From NCBI RefSeq assembly GCF_009801115.1, contig NZ_VTOL01000009.1, positions 124,001 through 188,000 of the forward strand: DNA of 64,000 nt, given 5' to 3'. The notes under the pieces are model-generated. The model did not search any database, was not told where the DNA came from, and saw only the letters and a program-made list of their open reading frames with translations. Of the stretch, positions 44,945 to 54,400 are shown piece after piece (the first letter of the stretch is position 1; each line of letters opens with the position of its first letter). The position numbers were made by a program, and so were the translations under genes. This DNA comes from Dyadobacter sp. 3J3. Its GTDB lineage: Bacteria > Bacteroidota > Bacteroidia > Cytophagales > Spirosomataceae.

Positions 44945-45062
44945 CCAGGAAGCTCCGAAGGAGCCAAACCTTGCCCGGTGATAATTCATTTCTATAAACA
45001 GGAAGCCGCGCTGCGGCTAGACAATTCCTGATTCTTAGGATTTATTTCTATTCAAGAAATTC
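44945..45062. repeat. Nested palindrome element, copy 5 (truncated)
   Basis: Carries hairpins A and B, then stops in the middle, where the 3' end of the glutamine-synthetase-like gene begins (stop codon at 45065). Hairpins C and D are missing. Copies 4 and 5 start 241 bp apart. Confidence 0.9.
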
Positions 45063-45064
45063 CC

Positions 45065-46444
45065 CTAAATCCGTTCAAAATATCTCTTCCTCTCCCAGTC
45101 CGTTACCGACATATCATAGGCCCGTTGTTCCGTTTTGAAAAAATGGGAATAATGTTGAACAACGTCTTCGCCAAAGGTTTCCTTCGCAAATTCACTATGC
45201 TCAAAAAGCGTTGTTGCTTCTGCTAATGTGTATGGAACTCTCGGTAAATGTGCCGCGGCATATATATCACCAACGAAACATTCCGGCGGTTCAATTTTAT
45301 TTTTAATTCCTGCCAAACCTGATGCCAAAGAAGCTGCAAATGCAAGATATGGATTACAATCCGCACCCGGAATTCTACATTCAATACGCATACTGGCACC
45401 TTGTCCCACTACACGAAATCCGGCTGTACGGTTATCATAACTCCACGCGAGCCGCGTTGGAGCCCAGGAACCATCTACAAATCGTTTATAAGAATTGACC
45501 GTAGGCGCGTAAAATGGCATCACATCCGGTACATGTTTGATCCATCCGCCCAAAAACCAGCGGAAAATATCCGATCCTTTAACCGGTCCAAATTGATGAT
45601 CTCCCACAAAGGCATTTTTACCATCTTTCCACAAACTCATGTGAATATGACTGCTCGATCCTGCTTGCCCGGTGGCAAATTTCGCCATAAATGTGACAGA
45701 AAAACCCATCGCATCAGCCACTTCTTTCATGCATTGTTTGTAAATAACATGATTATCGGCCATGGGAAGTGCTTCGGCGTAACGCACATTTAATTCATGC
45801 TGACCCAGCCCCCATTCTCCTTTTGAGGTTTCAATCGGAACACCTGAATTTTTCAAATGCCTGCGGACTGTCGATGTATATTTTTCGTTACGTGTCCCTT
45901 GAAGAATATGGTAATCTTCCAGATAATATCCGGCCGGAGTTAAATCCTGATAATGTTTCTGAAAAGCGTCCTTGTAAGTATTTTCTAAAAGATAATATTC
46001 AAGTTCCGAAGCTGCAAAACATTTCAAGCCACCGAAATCTGCCGCATTTTCAAGCTGCTTATTTAAGATCGAACGTGGAGCGACAGGCACTGGCGCATGT
46101 GTTTTTTCATCAAAAACATCACAAATAACCAATGCCGTTTTTTCAAGCCAATCCGCCATTCTTAATGTTGAAAGGTCAGGGACCATGTGAAAATCTCCGT
46201 AGCCTAATTCCCAGTTTGCATACGTGTAACCCGGAACGGGCTCCATTTCCATATCCGTAGTTAGCAAATAATCACAGCCATGTGTGCCGGAATCCAAAAC
46301 GCTGTCTATAAAATAATCGGCATCCACACGCTTTCCCATCAGCCTTCCGTAATGATCGGTGAAGGCAACAATTACGGTTTCAATTTCTTCAAGCTTAACT
46401 TTATTTTGAAAATCTTCCTGGGTAAGAAATCCTTTAACGGGCAT
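45065..46444 (-). CDS. Glutamine synthetase family protein (GlnA/PuuA-like)
   Basis: A 459-residue member of the glutamine synthetase superfamily. The catalytic core motifs are E-L-E-Y-Y-L in the N-terminal half, G-L-G-Q-H-E-L-N, G-S-S-H-I-H-M-S and N-S-Y-K-R-F. The early segment Y-G-D-F-H-M-V-P-D-L-S-T is close to PuuA (gamma-glutamylputrescine synthetase) and related gamma-glutamyl-amine ligases rather than to housekeeping GlnA. The aldehyde dehydrogenase and SDR 2 kb downstream would fit amine catabolism, but the transposase block separates them. The substrate is unproven. Confidence 0.9.
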   Translation of the reverse strand: MPVKGFLTQEDFQNKVKLEEIETVIVAFTDHYGRLMGKRVDADYFIDSVLDSGTHGCDYLLTTDMEMEPVPGYTYANWELGYGDFHMVPDLSTLRMADWLEKTALVICDVFDEKTHAPVPVAPRSILNKQLENAADFGGLKCFAASELEYYLLENTYKDAFQKHYQDLTPAGYYLEDYHILQGTRNEKYTSTVRRHLKNSGVPIETSKGEWGLGQHELNVRYAEALPMADNHVIYKQCMKEVADAMGFSVTFMAKFATGQAGSSSHIHMSLWKDGKNAFVGDHQFGPVKGSDIFRWFLGGWIKHVPDVMPFYAPTVNSYKRFVDGSWAPTRLAWSYDNRTAGFRVVGQGASMRIECRIPGADCNPYLAFAASLASGLAGIKNKIEPPECFVGDIYAAAHLPRVPYTLAEATTLFEHSEFAKETFGEDVVQHYSHFFKTEQRAYDMSVTDWERKRYFERI

Positions 46445-46457
46445 AGGAATGATATGA

Positions 46458-47081
46458 TTAACGTAATTTATCTATTTTAGCATTCATGGGGAATTTCAAT
46501 ATTACCTTTTTGCCAGACGCTTTTTCAAGCATAGGCGTTAATATTTTTGTGGCATTTTCTTTTGTTTGTTCCAGAATCCCCATGTCCAATGCTGATTTTT
46601 GAATTTGCTTTTCGGCTTGTAAATAAGCTTCGTTCACCAGCTTCCCCTCTTCCATAAAAGCATATTCGGTATTATAAACTTTGGAATGTTCATGGTCAAT
46701 TTTGAAAACACAAAGCTCAGGCTCAGGCATATGTACTACCAGTGTTTCTTGTTCTGATGTAATATCTGCAATCCGGATTTTGGTCAGATCAACACAGCCT
46801 ATCGCCTCTCCCTGAACGATTAAAACCGCTTTTGCATTAGGTAGCCAGGTTTTTACAACTTCCTGTTCCACTACATCTTTAAAATTGTATTTAACCAGTT
46901 CCAGTTTTCCCATCGCAGTCATTTCCTGCAATACTAAAGTATGAACCGTTTCTGTTTTATTTTTCCCCGAAACCCAATCCGGAATCCAGTTTCCTGAACT
47001 GAAATTATCCCACATCGACTTTAACCCTGCCAGAATAAGTACAAATAAAATCAATCGTAAGATGAACGGAATCAATCGCAT
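46458..47081 (-). CDS. DUF4230-type membrane-anchored protein
   Basis: A 207-residue protein with one N-terminal membrane helix (I-P-F-I-L-R-L-I-L-F-V-L-I-L-A-G-L) and a DUF4230-like domain. Typical stretches are V-L-Q-E-M-T-A-M-G-K-L-E, V-I-V-Q/L-I-V-Q-G-E-A-I-G-C-V-D-L and the V-H-M-P-E-P-E-L strand. Its function is unknown. It lies 13 bp upstream of the glutamine-synthetase-like gene on the same strand. Confidence 0.85.
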   Translation of the reverse strand: MRLIPFILRLILFVLILAGLKSMWDNFSSGNWIPDWVSGKNKTETVHTLVLQEMTAMGKLELVKYNFKDVVEQEVVKTWLPNAKAVLIVQGEAIGCVDLTKIRIADITSEQETLVVHMPEPELCVFKIDHEHSKVYNTEYAFMEEGKLVNEAYLQAEKQIQKSALDMGILEQTKENATKILTPMLEKASGKKVILKFPMNAKIDKLR

Positions 47082-47126
47082 AGTAATCTGTTTTGTAAAT
47101 AATACCCATTTCCGGAAGATGCCAGA

Positions 47127-48134
47127 CTACACAGAATCTGCCATTTCCAGATTTTTCCTCGCCATCCGCTGAGCCAAAACACTTGCAGCAATAAGTTGCA
47201 AGGCATGATAAAGCATAATCGGCAACAACATTACACCTGCATAAGAAGCCCCTGAAAACAACACTTTTGACATCACGGCTCCCTGAATCAGAGATTTTTT
47301 TGAACCACAAAATACTGCCGTTATTTCATCTTCCCTACTAAAATGCAATATTCGACTAAAAAAGCTCAGCAGCAGATAGATGGCAAAGAATAAAGCACTC
47401 ATTCCTGCTCCCAAAAACAGTATATCCCGAGGCTCAAATCCGCTAAACAAATGCTCTCCGAAAGACTCACAAAATGATGTATAAACAATTAATAAAATGG
47501 TAAACTGATCAAAATAACGGATTTTACTTTTGTACTTTTCAGCAAATGCGCCCCAGGATTTATTCATCAATATACCTAAACCAACAGGTAGTATTACTTG
47601 CAAAGACAGCTTTCCGACTACTCCCAGCAAATCATATTCACCGGATGCATTGTCCAGAACCAGTCCCATCCAGAGCGGTGTAATAAAAACGCCCATCAAA
47701 CTTGAAATACTGGCATTGAAAATTGCAGCAGGAATATTCCCGTTTGCAATCGAAACCATAACGACCGAAGATGAAACCGTTGACGGCAAAGTAGTCAGGA
47801 AGAATATGGACAACCATAACAATTCATTTTCAGAACCTTTAAAAAGCGGACGAACAGCCAGTGCGAGAAGTGGAAAAAGTATGAAAGTGGAAAAATGGAT
47901 CATCGTATGGAGACGCCAGTTAGTTAATCCTGCTTTCAGTTTGTCAGGGCTTAACCGCAATCCGTAAAAGAAGAAAATGACAGAAACGCCATACGTCGCA
48001 ATTTCTCCCAAAGGTACCGGACTACTTTTCATTCCCGGATAAGGATAAATATACGCCAGCCCGATCATACTTAGCAACGCAAGCAAAAAACCATCCAGAC
48101 CGGCCTTTCCGGCAATAGTGATAATCTTCTTCAT
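47127..48134 (-). CDS. Bile acid:sodium symporter-like transporter
   Basis: A 335-residue membrane protein with about ten helices and the SBF/PF13593-like pattern. The helix with L-P-S-T-V-S-S-S-V-V-M-V and the N-A-S-I-S-S-L-M-G segment match the sodium-binding crossing region. The start used is the ATG at 48134. It may carry an organic anion; the substrate is unknown. The DUF4230 gene follows 45 bp downstream on the same strand. Confidence 0.88.
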   Translation of the reverse strand: MKKIITIAGKAGLDGFLLALLSMIGLAYIYPYPGMKSSPVPLGEIATYGVSVIFFFYGLRLSPDKLKAGLTNWRLHTMIHFSTFILFPLLALAVRPLFKGSENELLWLSIFFLTTLPSTVSSSVVMVSIANGNIPAAIFNASISSLMGVFITPLWMGLVLDNASGEYDLLGVVGKLSLQVILPVGLGILMNKSWGAFAEKYKSKIRYFDQFTILLIVYTSFCESFGEHLFSGFEPRDILFLGAGMSALFFAIYLLLSFFSRILHFSREDEITAVFCGSKKSLIQGAVMSKVLFSGASYAGVMLLPIMLYHALQLIAASVLAQRMARKNLEMADSV

Positions 48135-48326
48135 TATCGTTAAAACAAAATATATTAGCAAAATCTTATTATAAACAACAAGATTTAACCATTAAATAAA
48201 TTAAAAGTCTAAGGAACAACATTAAAGCAAATTATGGCTGTAACCCTGTAATGTTTTTTGGAAAAGAAGTGCTAACTATTTTAACTTAGCATCATACTTT
48301 GCGTTATTACCCATAAATAATTAGCC

Positions 48327-49529
48327 ATGCTTTTTGAAAACTTCTACAAGTTATTGATTGGGTGGATTGAGCTCAAATTAAAGTCCAGACGCTGGATTCT
48401 ACTATTGACTTTGTTTTCCGTCGCCCTTTCCGTTTTCCTCGCATTTCCTCCGTATACTGTTTTATGGCATCATCTGAACCATACCGGAAATCTCGATGCG
48501 TGGACTTTTATAGCAAATCAGGCAGATAATCTTTTACATCCTACTGACATTGGATACGGTATATATGTGCGGCGGGATGCCATGATTTACCGATGGACAC
48601 TTCCCTTACTTTCCTACGTCACCCATCATAATGTTGTGTTGATATTACTTTTCCAGGGTCTTATTGGCGTCGCTTTTATCAATCAGATCGCCAAATATGT
48701 GTATTCTGTTTCAAATGATAAAGTAACAACCTGCTTGTTCATTTTGTCTCTTTCCAATATTTTCATCGGCGTATGGCCTTATGCGGATATCCATGGATAC
48801 GGGGATACTTTTGCTTACTTTTTCCTACTAAACGCACTTTTGACCCGAAAACATGCCGCTGTATTCTTTTTAATGCTGGCCGCTTTTTTTACGGACGAGC
48901 GCGCAGTTATCGCGGGTGGTTATGTGTTACTTTGGTGGATCGTTAATAAAGCTTACGAAACAGGTGATTTCAAATTTTGGACTTTGATCAAAAATGCCTT
49001 TGCAGGACGTGGCTGGGTGGTTTGGGTAAGCTGGATTATCTATTTTTCCATTCGTATATACATCGGAAAAACTTATTTCCCGGATCATCGATACACCTAC
49101 AATTGGGCTCCTGTCCTTTTGCAGGACGGAAACCGTTATGGATTAGGCAGTAGTTTATGGAGCGTTTTTGAAGGCATGTGGCTTCTCCTCGGATCCGCTT
49201 TTCTTGCCCTGCTTTTAACAAAAAGATTTGCATTACTTTGTGTTGTTTCATTCGGTTTTATCATCCTGACGTCAACAGGAATCTACGTTCACGATATTGA
49301 CAGAGCATTATCTTATGGATTTCCATTTTTATTAATGGCCGTTTTCATCCTTTTCAAAAATGCCTCGCTCCGGTCAATCCGGATTATCTTCTTGTTTATG
49401 GCATTTATCTGTGTATTGCACCCTCTTGTTTTCACAATGGGCTACAACAGAGTTATTTGGCTTGAACCTTTACCAATGCGGGTAATTATGGGCCTCGACC
49501 GGCTTTTCCACTGGAATCTGTTTAATTAA
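48327..49529 (+). CDS. Polytopic membrane protein, possible GT-C-like
   Basis: A 400-residue protein with about ten membrane segments and few charged loops. The N-terminal large loop (H-L-N-H-T-G-N-L-D-A-W-T-F) and the conserved histidine and aspartate residues around D-I-H-G-Y-G-D recall membrane glycosyltransferases, but I cannot assign the family. The next gene (GH16) starts 8 bp downstream on the same strand, so the two could be co-transcribed and act on a glycan. Confidence 0.75.
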   Translation: MLFENFYKLLIGWIELKLKSRRWILLLTLFSVALSVFLAFPPYTVLWHHLNHTGNLDAWTFIANQADNLLHPTDIGYGIYVRRDAMIYRWTLPLLSYVTHHNVVLILLFQGLIGVAFINQIAKYVYSVSNDKVTTCLFILSLSNIFIGVWPYADIHGYGDTFAYFFLLNALLTRKHAAVFFLMLAAFFTDERAVIAGGYVLLWWIVNKAYETGDFKFWTLIKNAFAGRGWVVWVSWIIYFSIRIYIGKTYFPDHRYTYNWAPVLLQDGNRYGLGSSLWSVFEGMWLLLGSAFLALLLTKRFALLCVVSFGFIILTSTGIYVHDIDRALSYGFPFLLMAVFILFKNASLRSIRIIFLFMAFICVLHPLVFTMGYNRVIWLEPLPMRVIMGLDRLFHWNLFN

Positions 49530-49537
49530 CTTTTACC

Positions 49538-50359
49538 ATGACAAACGGGCAATTCGTCATCATTTTATTCCTTTTTTCCATTTCAATATATCCATCAAAA
49601 GCACAAGACAAACTTGTTTGGTCGGATGAATTTAATGTTGACGGCAAACCGGATCCCAGAAACTGGAAGGCTGAAAAAGGCTTTGTCAGAAATCATGAAG
49701 ACCAATGGTTTCAGGCAGAAAATGCTTTTTGTAAAAATGGTTTTCTGATTATTGAAGCCAGGAAAGAAGAAGTAAAGAATCCGGATTATGTTGCCGGAAG
49801 CAAAAACTGGAAAGAAGAAAGGATGTCTGCTCAATACACTTCTGCCAGTTTGATAACACAGGGTATGCAAAGTTTCAAATACGGCCGTTTCGAAATGCGG
49901 GCCAAAATTGATACCCGCTCCGGATTATGGCCCGCTTTCTGGACTTTGGGAAACGAAGGTGAATGGCCGGATAATGGTGAAATTGACATTATGGAATTTT
50001 ACCGGAGTTTGCTTCTTGCCAATGTCGCCTGGGGTTCAAAAGAAAAATGGAAAGCAACCTGGAATGCTGTAAAAAAACCTGTTTCCGAATTTAAAGATCC
50101 CGAATGGGCTTCCAAATTTCACGTTTGGCGAATGGATTGGGATGAAAAAATTATCAAATTATATGTTGATGATGTACTGATGAATACCCAGGATTTAGAC
50201 AAAACTTATAATACAATGGATCCAAAATCCAACGGATTTCGTCAGCCGCATTATATAGTACTGACACTTGCCGTTGGTGGAGATAATGGCGGAGATGTAT
50301 CCAAAACTAAATTCCCGGCACGTTTTGAAGTTGACTACGTCCGTGTTTATCAGAAATAA
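49538..50359 (+). CDS. Secreted GH16 beta-glucanase-like hydrolase
   Basis: A 273-residue glycoside hydrolase with a signal peptide ending near S-K-A-Q and a jelly-roll GH16 fold. The catalytic motif is G-E-I-D-I-M-E-F, matching E-x-D-x-x-E with both glutamates and the assisting aspartate. The aromatic-rich stretches W-P-A-F-W-T-L-G and W-R-M-D-W-D are typical. Likely substrates are beta-1,3-linked glucans or related polysaccharides. It lies 8 bp behind the polytopic membrane protein gene. Confidence 0.93.
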   Translation: MTNGQFVIILFLFSISIYPSKAQDKLVWSDEFNVDGKPDPRNWKAEKGFVRNHEDQWFQAENAFCKNGFLIIEARKEEVKNPDYVAGSKNWKEERMSAQYTSASLITQGMQSFKYGRFEMRAKIDTRSGLWPAFWTLGNEGEWPDNGEIDIMEFYRSLLLANVAWGSKEKWKATWNAVKKPVSEFKDPEWASKFHVWRMDWDEKIIKLYVDDVLMNTQDLDKTYNTMDPKSNGFRQPHYIVLTLAVGGDNGGDVSKTKFPARFEVDYVRVYQK

Positions 50360-50412
50360 TAAAACCTGCAATAAAAGAATGGCGCAGAATGTGAATCCCG
50401 CGCCGTGTTTAT

Positions 50413-51045
50413 TTATTCAAAATCATATCTATAAATATCTGTAATTTCCGATCCGGAAGGCAGGTCAATAATCGGTTTGATTATTCCGTCATTCAGTCCG
50501 AAAACCCAGCCATGCAAATGCAGCTTTTGTCCGCGGCTCCATGCTTTCTGAACAATGGTTGTTTTCAAAAGGTTATTTACCTGCTCCACTACATTTAGCT
50601 CAACCAAACGGTTGGTACGGGCGGTCTCATCATCAATTGCGTCCAGTTCAACAGCGTGTTTTTGGTAAACATCTTTGATATTTCGCAGCCATTTATTGAT
50701 CAGACCTAAATCCTGATGCGTCATAGCAGCCTTCACACCACCGCAGCCATAGTGACCGACAACCAGTATATGTCTTACTTTTAAAACTTCAACTGCATAC
50801 TGAAGTACGCTCAACATGTTCATATCCGTACTCACAACAAGATTCGCGACATTTCTGTGCACAAACATATCACCAGGGGCAGCACCCGTAAGTTCCTCAG
50901 CAGGTACACGACTATCAGAACATCCTATCCAAAGAAAATCAGGTTTTTGATCCGCAGAAAGTCTGTCAAAATATTTTTCATCCAGTTCCAGTTTTTTAAC
51001 TGCCCAGTCTTTATTCGCTTCCAGAAGTCGGTGGTATAATTCCAT
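50413..51045 (-). CDS. Beta-class carbonic anhydrase
   Basis: Interconverts CO2 and bicarbonate. The 210-residue protein has the beta-class zinc set: C-S-D-S-R (cysteine plus the aspartate-arginine dyad) near residues 42-46, and G-H-Y-G-C-G-G with the histidine and second cysteine near 98-104. H-R-N-V-A-N-L is also typical. It is a cytoplasmic enzyme. The gene is divergent from ileS. Confidence 0.96.
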   Translation of the reverse strand: MELYHRLLEANKDWAVKKLELDEKYFDRLSADQKPDFLWIGCSDSRVPAEELTGAAPGDMFVHRNVANLVVSTDMNMLSVLQYAVEVLKVRHILVVGHYGCGGVKAAMTHQDLGLINKWLRNIKDVYQKHAVELDAIDDETARTNRLVELNVVEQVNNLLKTTIVQKAWSRGQKLHLHGWVFGLNDGIIKPIIDLPSGSEITDIYRYDFE

Positions 51046-51419
51046 TTGATTTTAAAGGTTGGTATTTTGCTTGGCGAATATAGTGGAATTCTGTGTCTCT
51101 ACCTTTGAAATGATGTTTTTACTAATTTTATCTGTTTACCAAAAAATGGTAAATTTTCCACCTGAAAGATCTGCTCGGTCATTTTTCAATATCAAATTAA
51201 GTAATTGACAGGGCGATCAAGTTATGCTGGGATCAATTTCCCGATCAATTCTTTCGCTTATTTTACATTATTACCAATTCTCATATCCATTCATTAATAC
51301 CCCTCCTTCCCTTTCACCCAAAAAATCCGTAAATTTGCGGTCTGAAATTTAGCAAGTGCCAAATAACGAAGCCTAAGGCCTATCCGTGTGACGGACCACG
51401 CTTACAGCTAACTGCCAAT
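51046..51419. other. Divergent spacer with ileS promoter and possible leader
   Basis: A 374-bp gap between carbonic anhydrase and ileS. TAAATTTG at 51330-51337 matches the -7 consensus for ileS. The last 80 bp before ileS contain CCGTGTGACGG (small hairpin) and a GC-richer stretch unlike the rest of the spacer, so a structured leader is possible. Nothing else was recognised. Confidence 0.45.
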
Positions 51420-54400
51420 ATGAACTACAAAGAGTATAAGAACCTCAGTTATCCACAGATTGGTGATGATATACTGAAATTTTGGAAAGACAATAAAATT
51501 TTTGAAGCGTCGATCGACACGCGCGAAGGTTCGCCTTCCTTCACTTTTTATGAAGGCCCGCCTTCGGCAAACGGAACGCCTGGTATTCACCATGTGATGG
51601 CGCGCTCGATTAAGGATATTTTTTGCCGTTACAAAACATTGCAGGGTTTTCAGGTAAAACGTAAAGGCGGTTGGGATACGCACGGACTTCCGGTTGAATT
51701 GCAGGTTGAAAAGGAACTTGGGATCACCAAAGATGATATTGGAAAAACAATTTCAGTAGAAGAATATAATGAAAGATGTCGCCAGACGGTCATGAAGTTC
51801 ACCGACCAATGGAATGATCTTACGGAAAAAATGGGCTACTGGGTGGATCTTGAAAATCCATACGTGACCTACGAAAATGAATACATCGAAAGCCTTTGGA
51901 GTTTGCTTAAAAAGCTTTACGACAAAGGTTTGCTTTATAAAGGTTACACGATCCAACCCTATTCTCCGGCAGCAGGAACCGGACTTTCATCGCACGAATT
52001 GAACATGCCCGGCACATACAAAGATGTGAAGGATACGACAATCGTGGCGATGTTTAAAGTAAAGGCGGTAGAAAGTTATCCTGTTTTTGCTGATGTTGAT
52101 GGTCTGGTTGACGTACGCATTCTTGCCTGGACAACTACGCCCTGGACTTTGCCTGCGAACTCAGCATTGACCGTTGGTGCTAATATCAATTATGTTCTGG
52201 TTAAAACCTTCAATCCTTATACCTACGAACCGGTTGAAGTGGTTCTGGCGAAGGACCTTGTTGGAAAATATTTCACAGAAAAAGGAAAGGACGGAGATTT
52301 TGAAGGATATGCGGCGAGCGATAAGAAATTATTGCCTTGGACTGTCCTGAAAGAATTCAAAGGAAAAGATCTGGAGGGCGTTGAATATGAGCAATTGATG
52401 CCATACGTTCAGCCGGACAAACCCGCTTTCCGTGTGATTATCGGCGATTTCGTTACCACAGAAGATGGTACCGGCGTTGTGCATACTTCCCCAACTTTTG
52501 GTGCGGATGACTTCCGGGTTTCTCACGCGAATGGCATTCCGAGTATCATGGTGAAGGACGAAACCGGAAAAGAGGTGCCGATCGTCGATCGCCGCGGACG
52601 TTTTGTTAAAGAAATTACAGATTATGCCGGCCGTTTTGTAAAGCCTGAATATTACTCAGCAGAAGAACAGGCTGATCCTGAATTCCGTGCAACGGACGTT
52701 TTGATCGCAATTAAACTGAAAGAAGAAGGAAAGGCTTTCAAAGTTGAAAAATACGAACATACCTATCCACATTGCTGGCGTACGGACAAACCGGTTTTAT
52801 ATTATCCATTGGATAGCTGGTTTATTAAAACGACGGCGATGAAAGATAAGCTGGTTGAATTGAACAAAACAATCAACTGGAAACCGGAAAGTACAGGAAC
52901 AGGCCGTTTTGGAAACTGGCTGGAAAATCTGGTGGACTGGAATTTGTCGCGCTCACGTTACTGGGGAACACCGCTTCCGATCTGGCGCAGTGAAGTCGGC
53001 GAAGAAGTTTGTGTCGGCGCGATCAGCGAATTGAAAGAATTACTTGAAAGCGCAAACGCTTCGGGGAAATTATCAGCGGAACAAACGGAAAGTAATTCTT
53101 CTTATCTGGTAAAACTTGGGGAAGGAGATTTCGATCTTCACCGTCCTTATGTCGACAATATTTACTTTGTTTCGGCACAGGGAAATATCATGTTCCGCGA
53201 GCCGGATCTGATCGACGTTTGGTTTGATTCTGGCGCGATGCCTTATGCACAATGGCATTATCCATTTGAAAACAACGAGACATTTAACGAAAGTTACCCG
53301 GCTGATTTTATCTCCGAAGGCGTGGATCAGACGCGAGGATGGTTCTTTACTTTGCATGCCATTGCAGGTATGTTGTTTGATTCGGTAGCGTTTAAAAACG
53401 TCGTTTCTACGGGTTTAGTTTTGGATAAAAACGGCAACAAGATGTCAAAACGTCTTGGAAATGCAGTTGATCCATTTGAAACCTTGGGTAAATACGGTCC
53501 TGATGCGACGCGCTGGTATATGATTACCAATGCGGAACCTTGGGATAACCTGAAATTCAATATCGACGGAATTCAGGAAGTTCAGCGCAAGTTTTTCGGA
53601 ACGCTGGTTAATACTTATAATTTCTTCGCTTTGTATGCGAATCTGGATGGTTATAATTTCCATGAAGCAACATCCGTTCCTGTGGAAAGCAGAACGGAAC
53701 TGGATCGCTGGATTTTGTCAAAACTGAATACGCTGATTAAAGAAGTTGGCGAGCAGTTTGATGATTATAACCCGACAAAAGCTGGACGTCTGGTTCAGGA
53801 TTTTGTGACGGATCAACTTTCAAATTGGTATATCCGCTTGAACCGTAGACGTTTCTGGAATCCATCGAGTGATCAGGGTTCTGGTTTAACGGAAGATAAA
53901 AAAGCAGCTTACGAAACGTTGCAGCATTGCCTGGTTACCGTTTCTCAATTGATGTCGCCAATAGCTCCTTTCTTTGCAGAATGGCTGTACAAAAGTTTGA
54001 CGGATGGGATCAGAGAAGAATCCAAAAAAGCAGATTCTTTATTAAAATACGATTCGGTTCACTTGACACATTGGCCTCTTGTTGAGTATAACGAGATTGA
54101 CCTGGATCTTGAAGAAGCAATGGAAATGGCTCAGTCGATCAGTTCGCTGGTTCACTCGATCCGTAAAAAACATAAATTAAAAGTACGTCAGCCGCTTTCA
54201 AAAGTGTTGATTCCGGCTTTGACAGAAAAAACAAGTCGCCAGATTCGTCAGGTTGCTTCTATTATTTTGTCAGAAGTGAACGTAAAAGATGTTGACGCGA
54301 TCAACGACAACGACGGATTTTTCCATAAAAGAGCGAAACCTAACTTCAAGGTTTTAGGTAAGAAATTTGGAAAAGATATGCAGGCAGTTGCAGAGAAAAT

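Noticed and set aside
50381-50404. GGCGC/GCGCC hairpin after the GH16 gene
   Set aside because: Only five pairs with a long loop and a weak T-run, so I did not call it a terminator.
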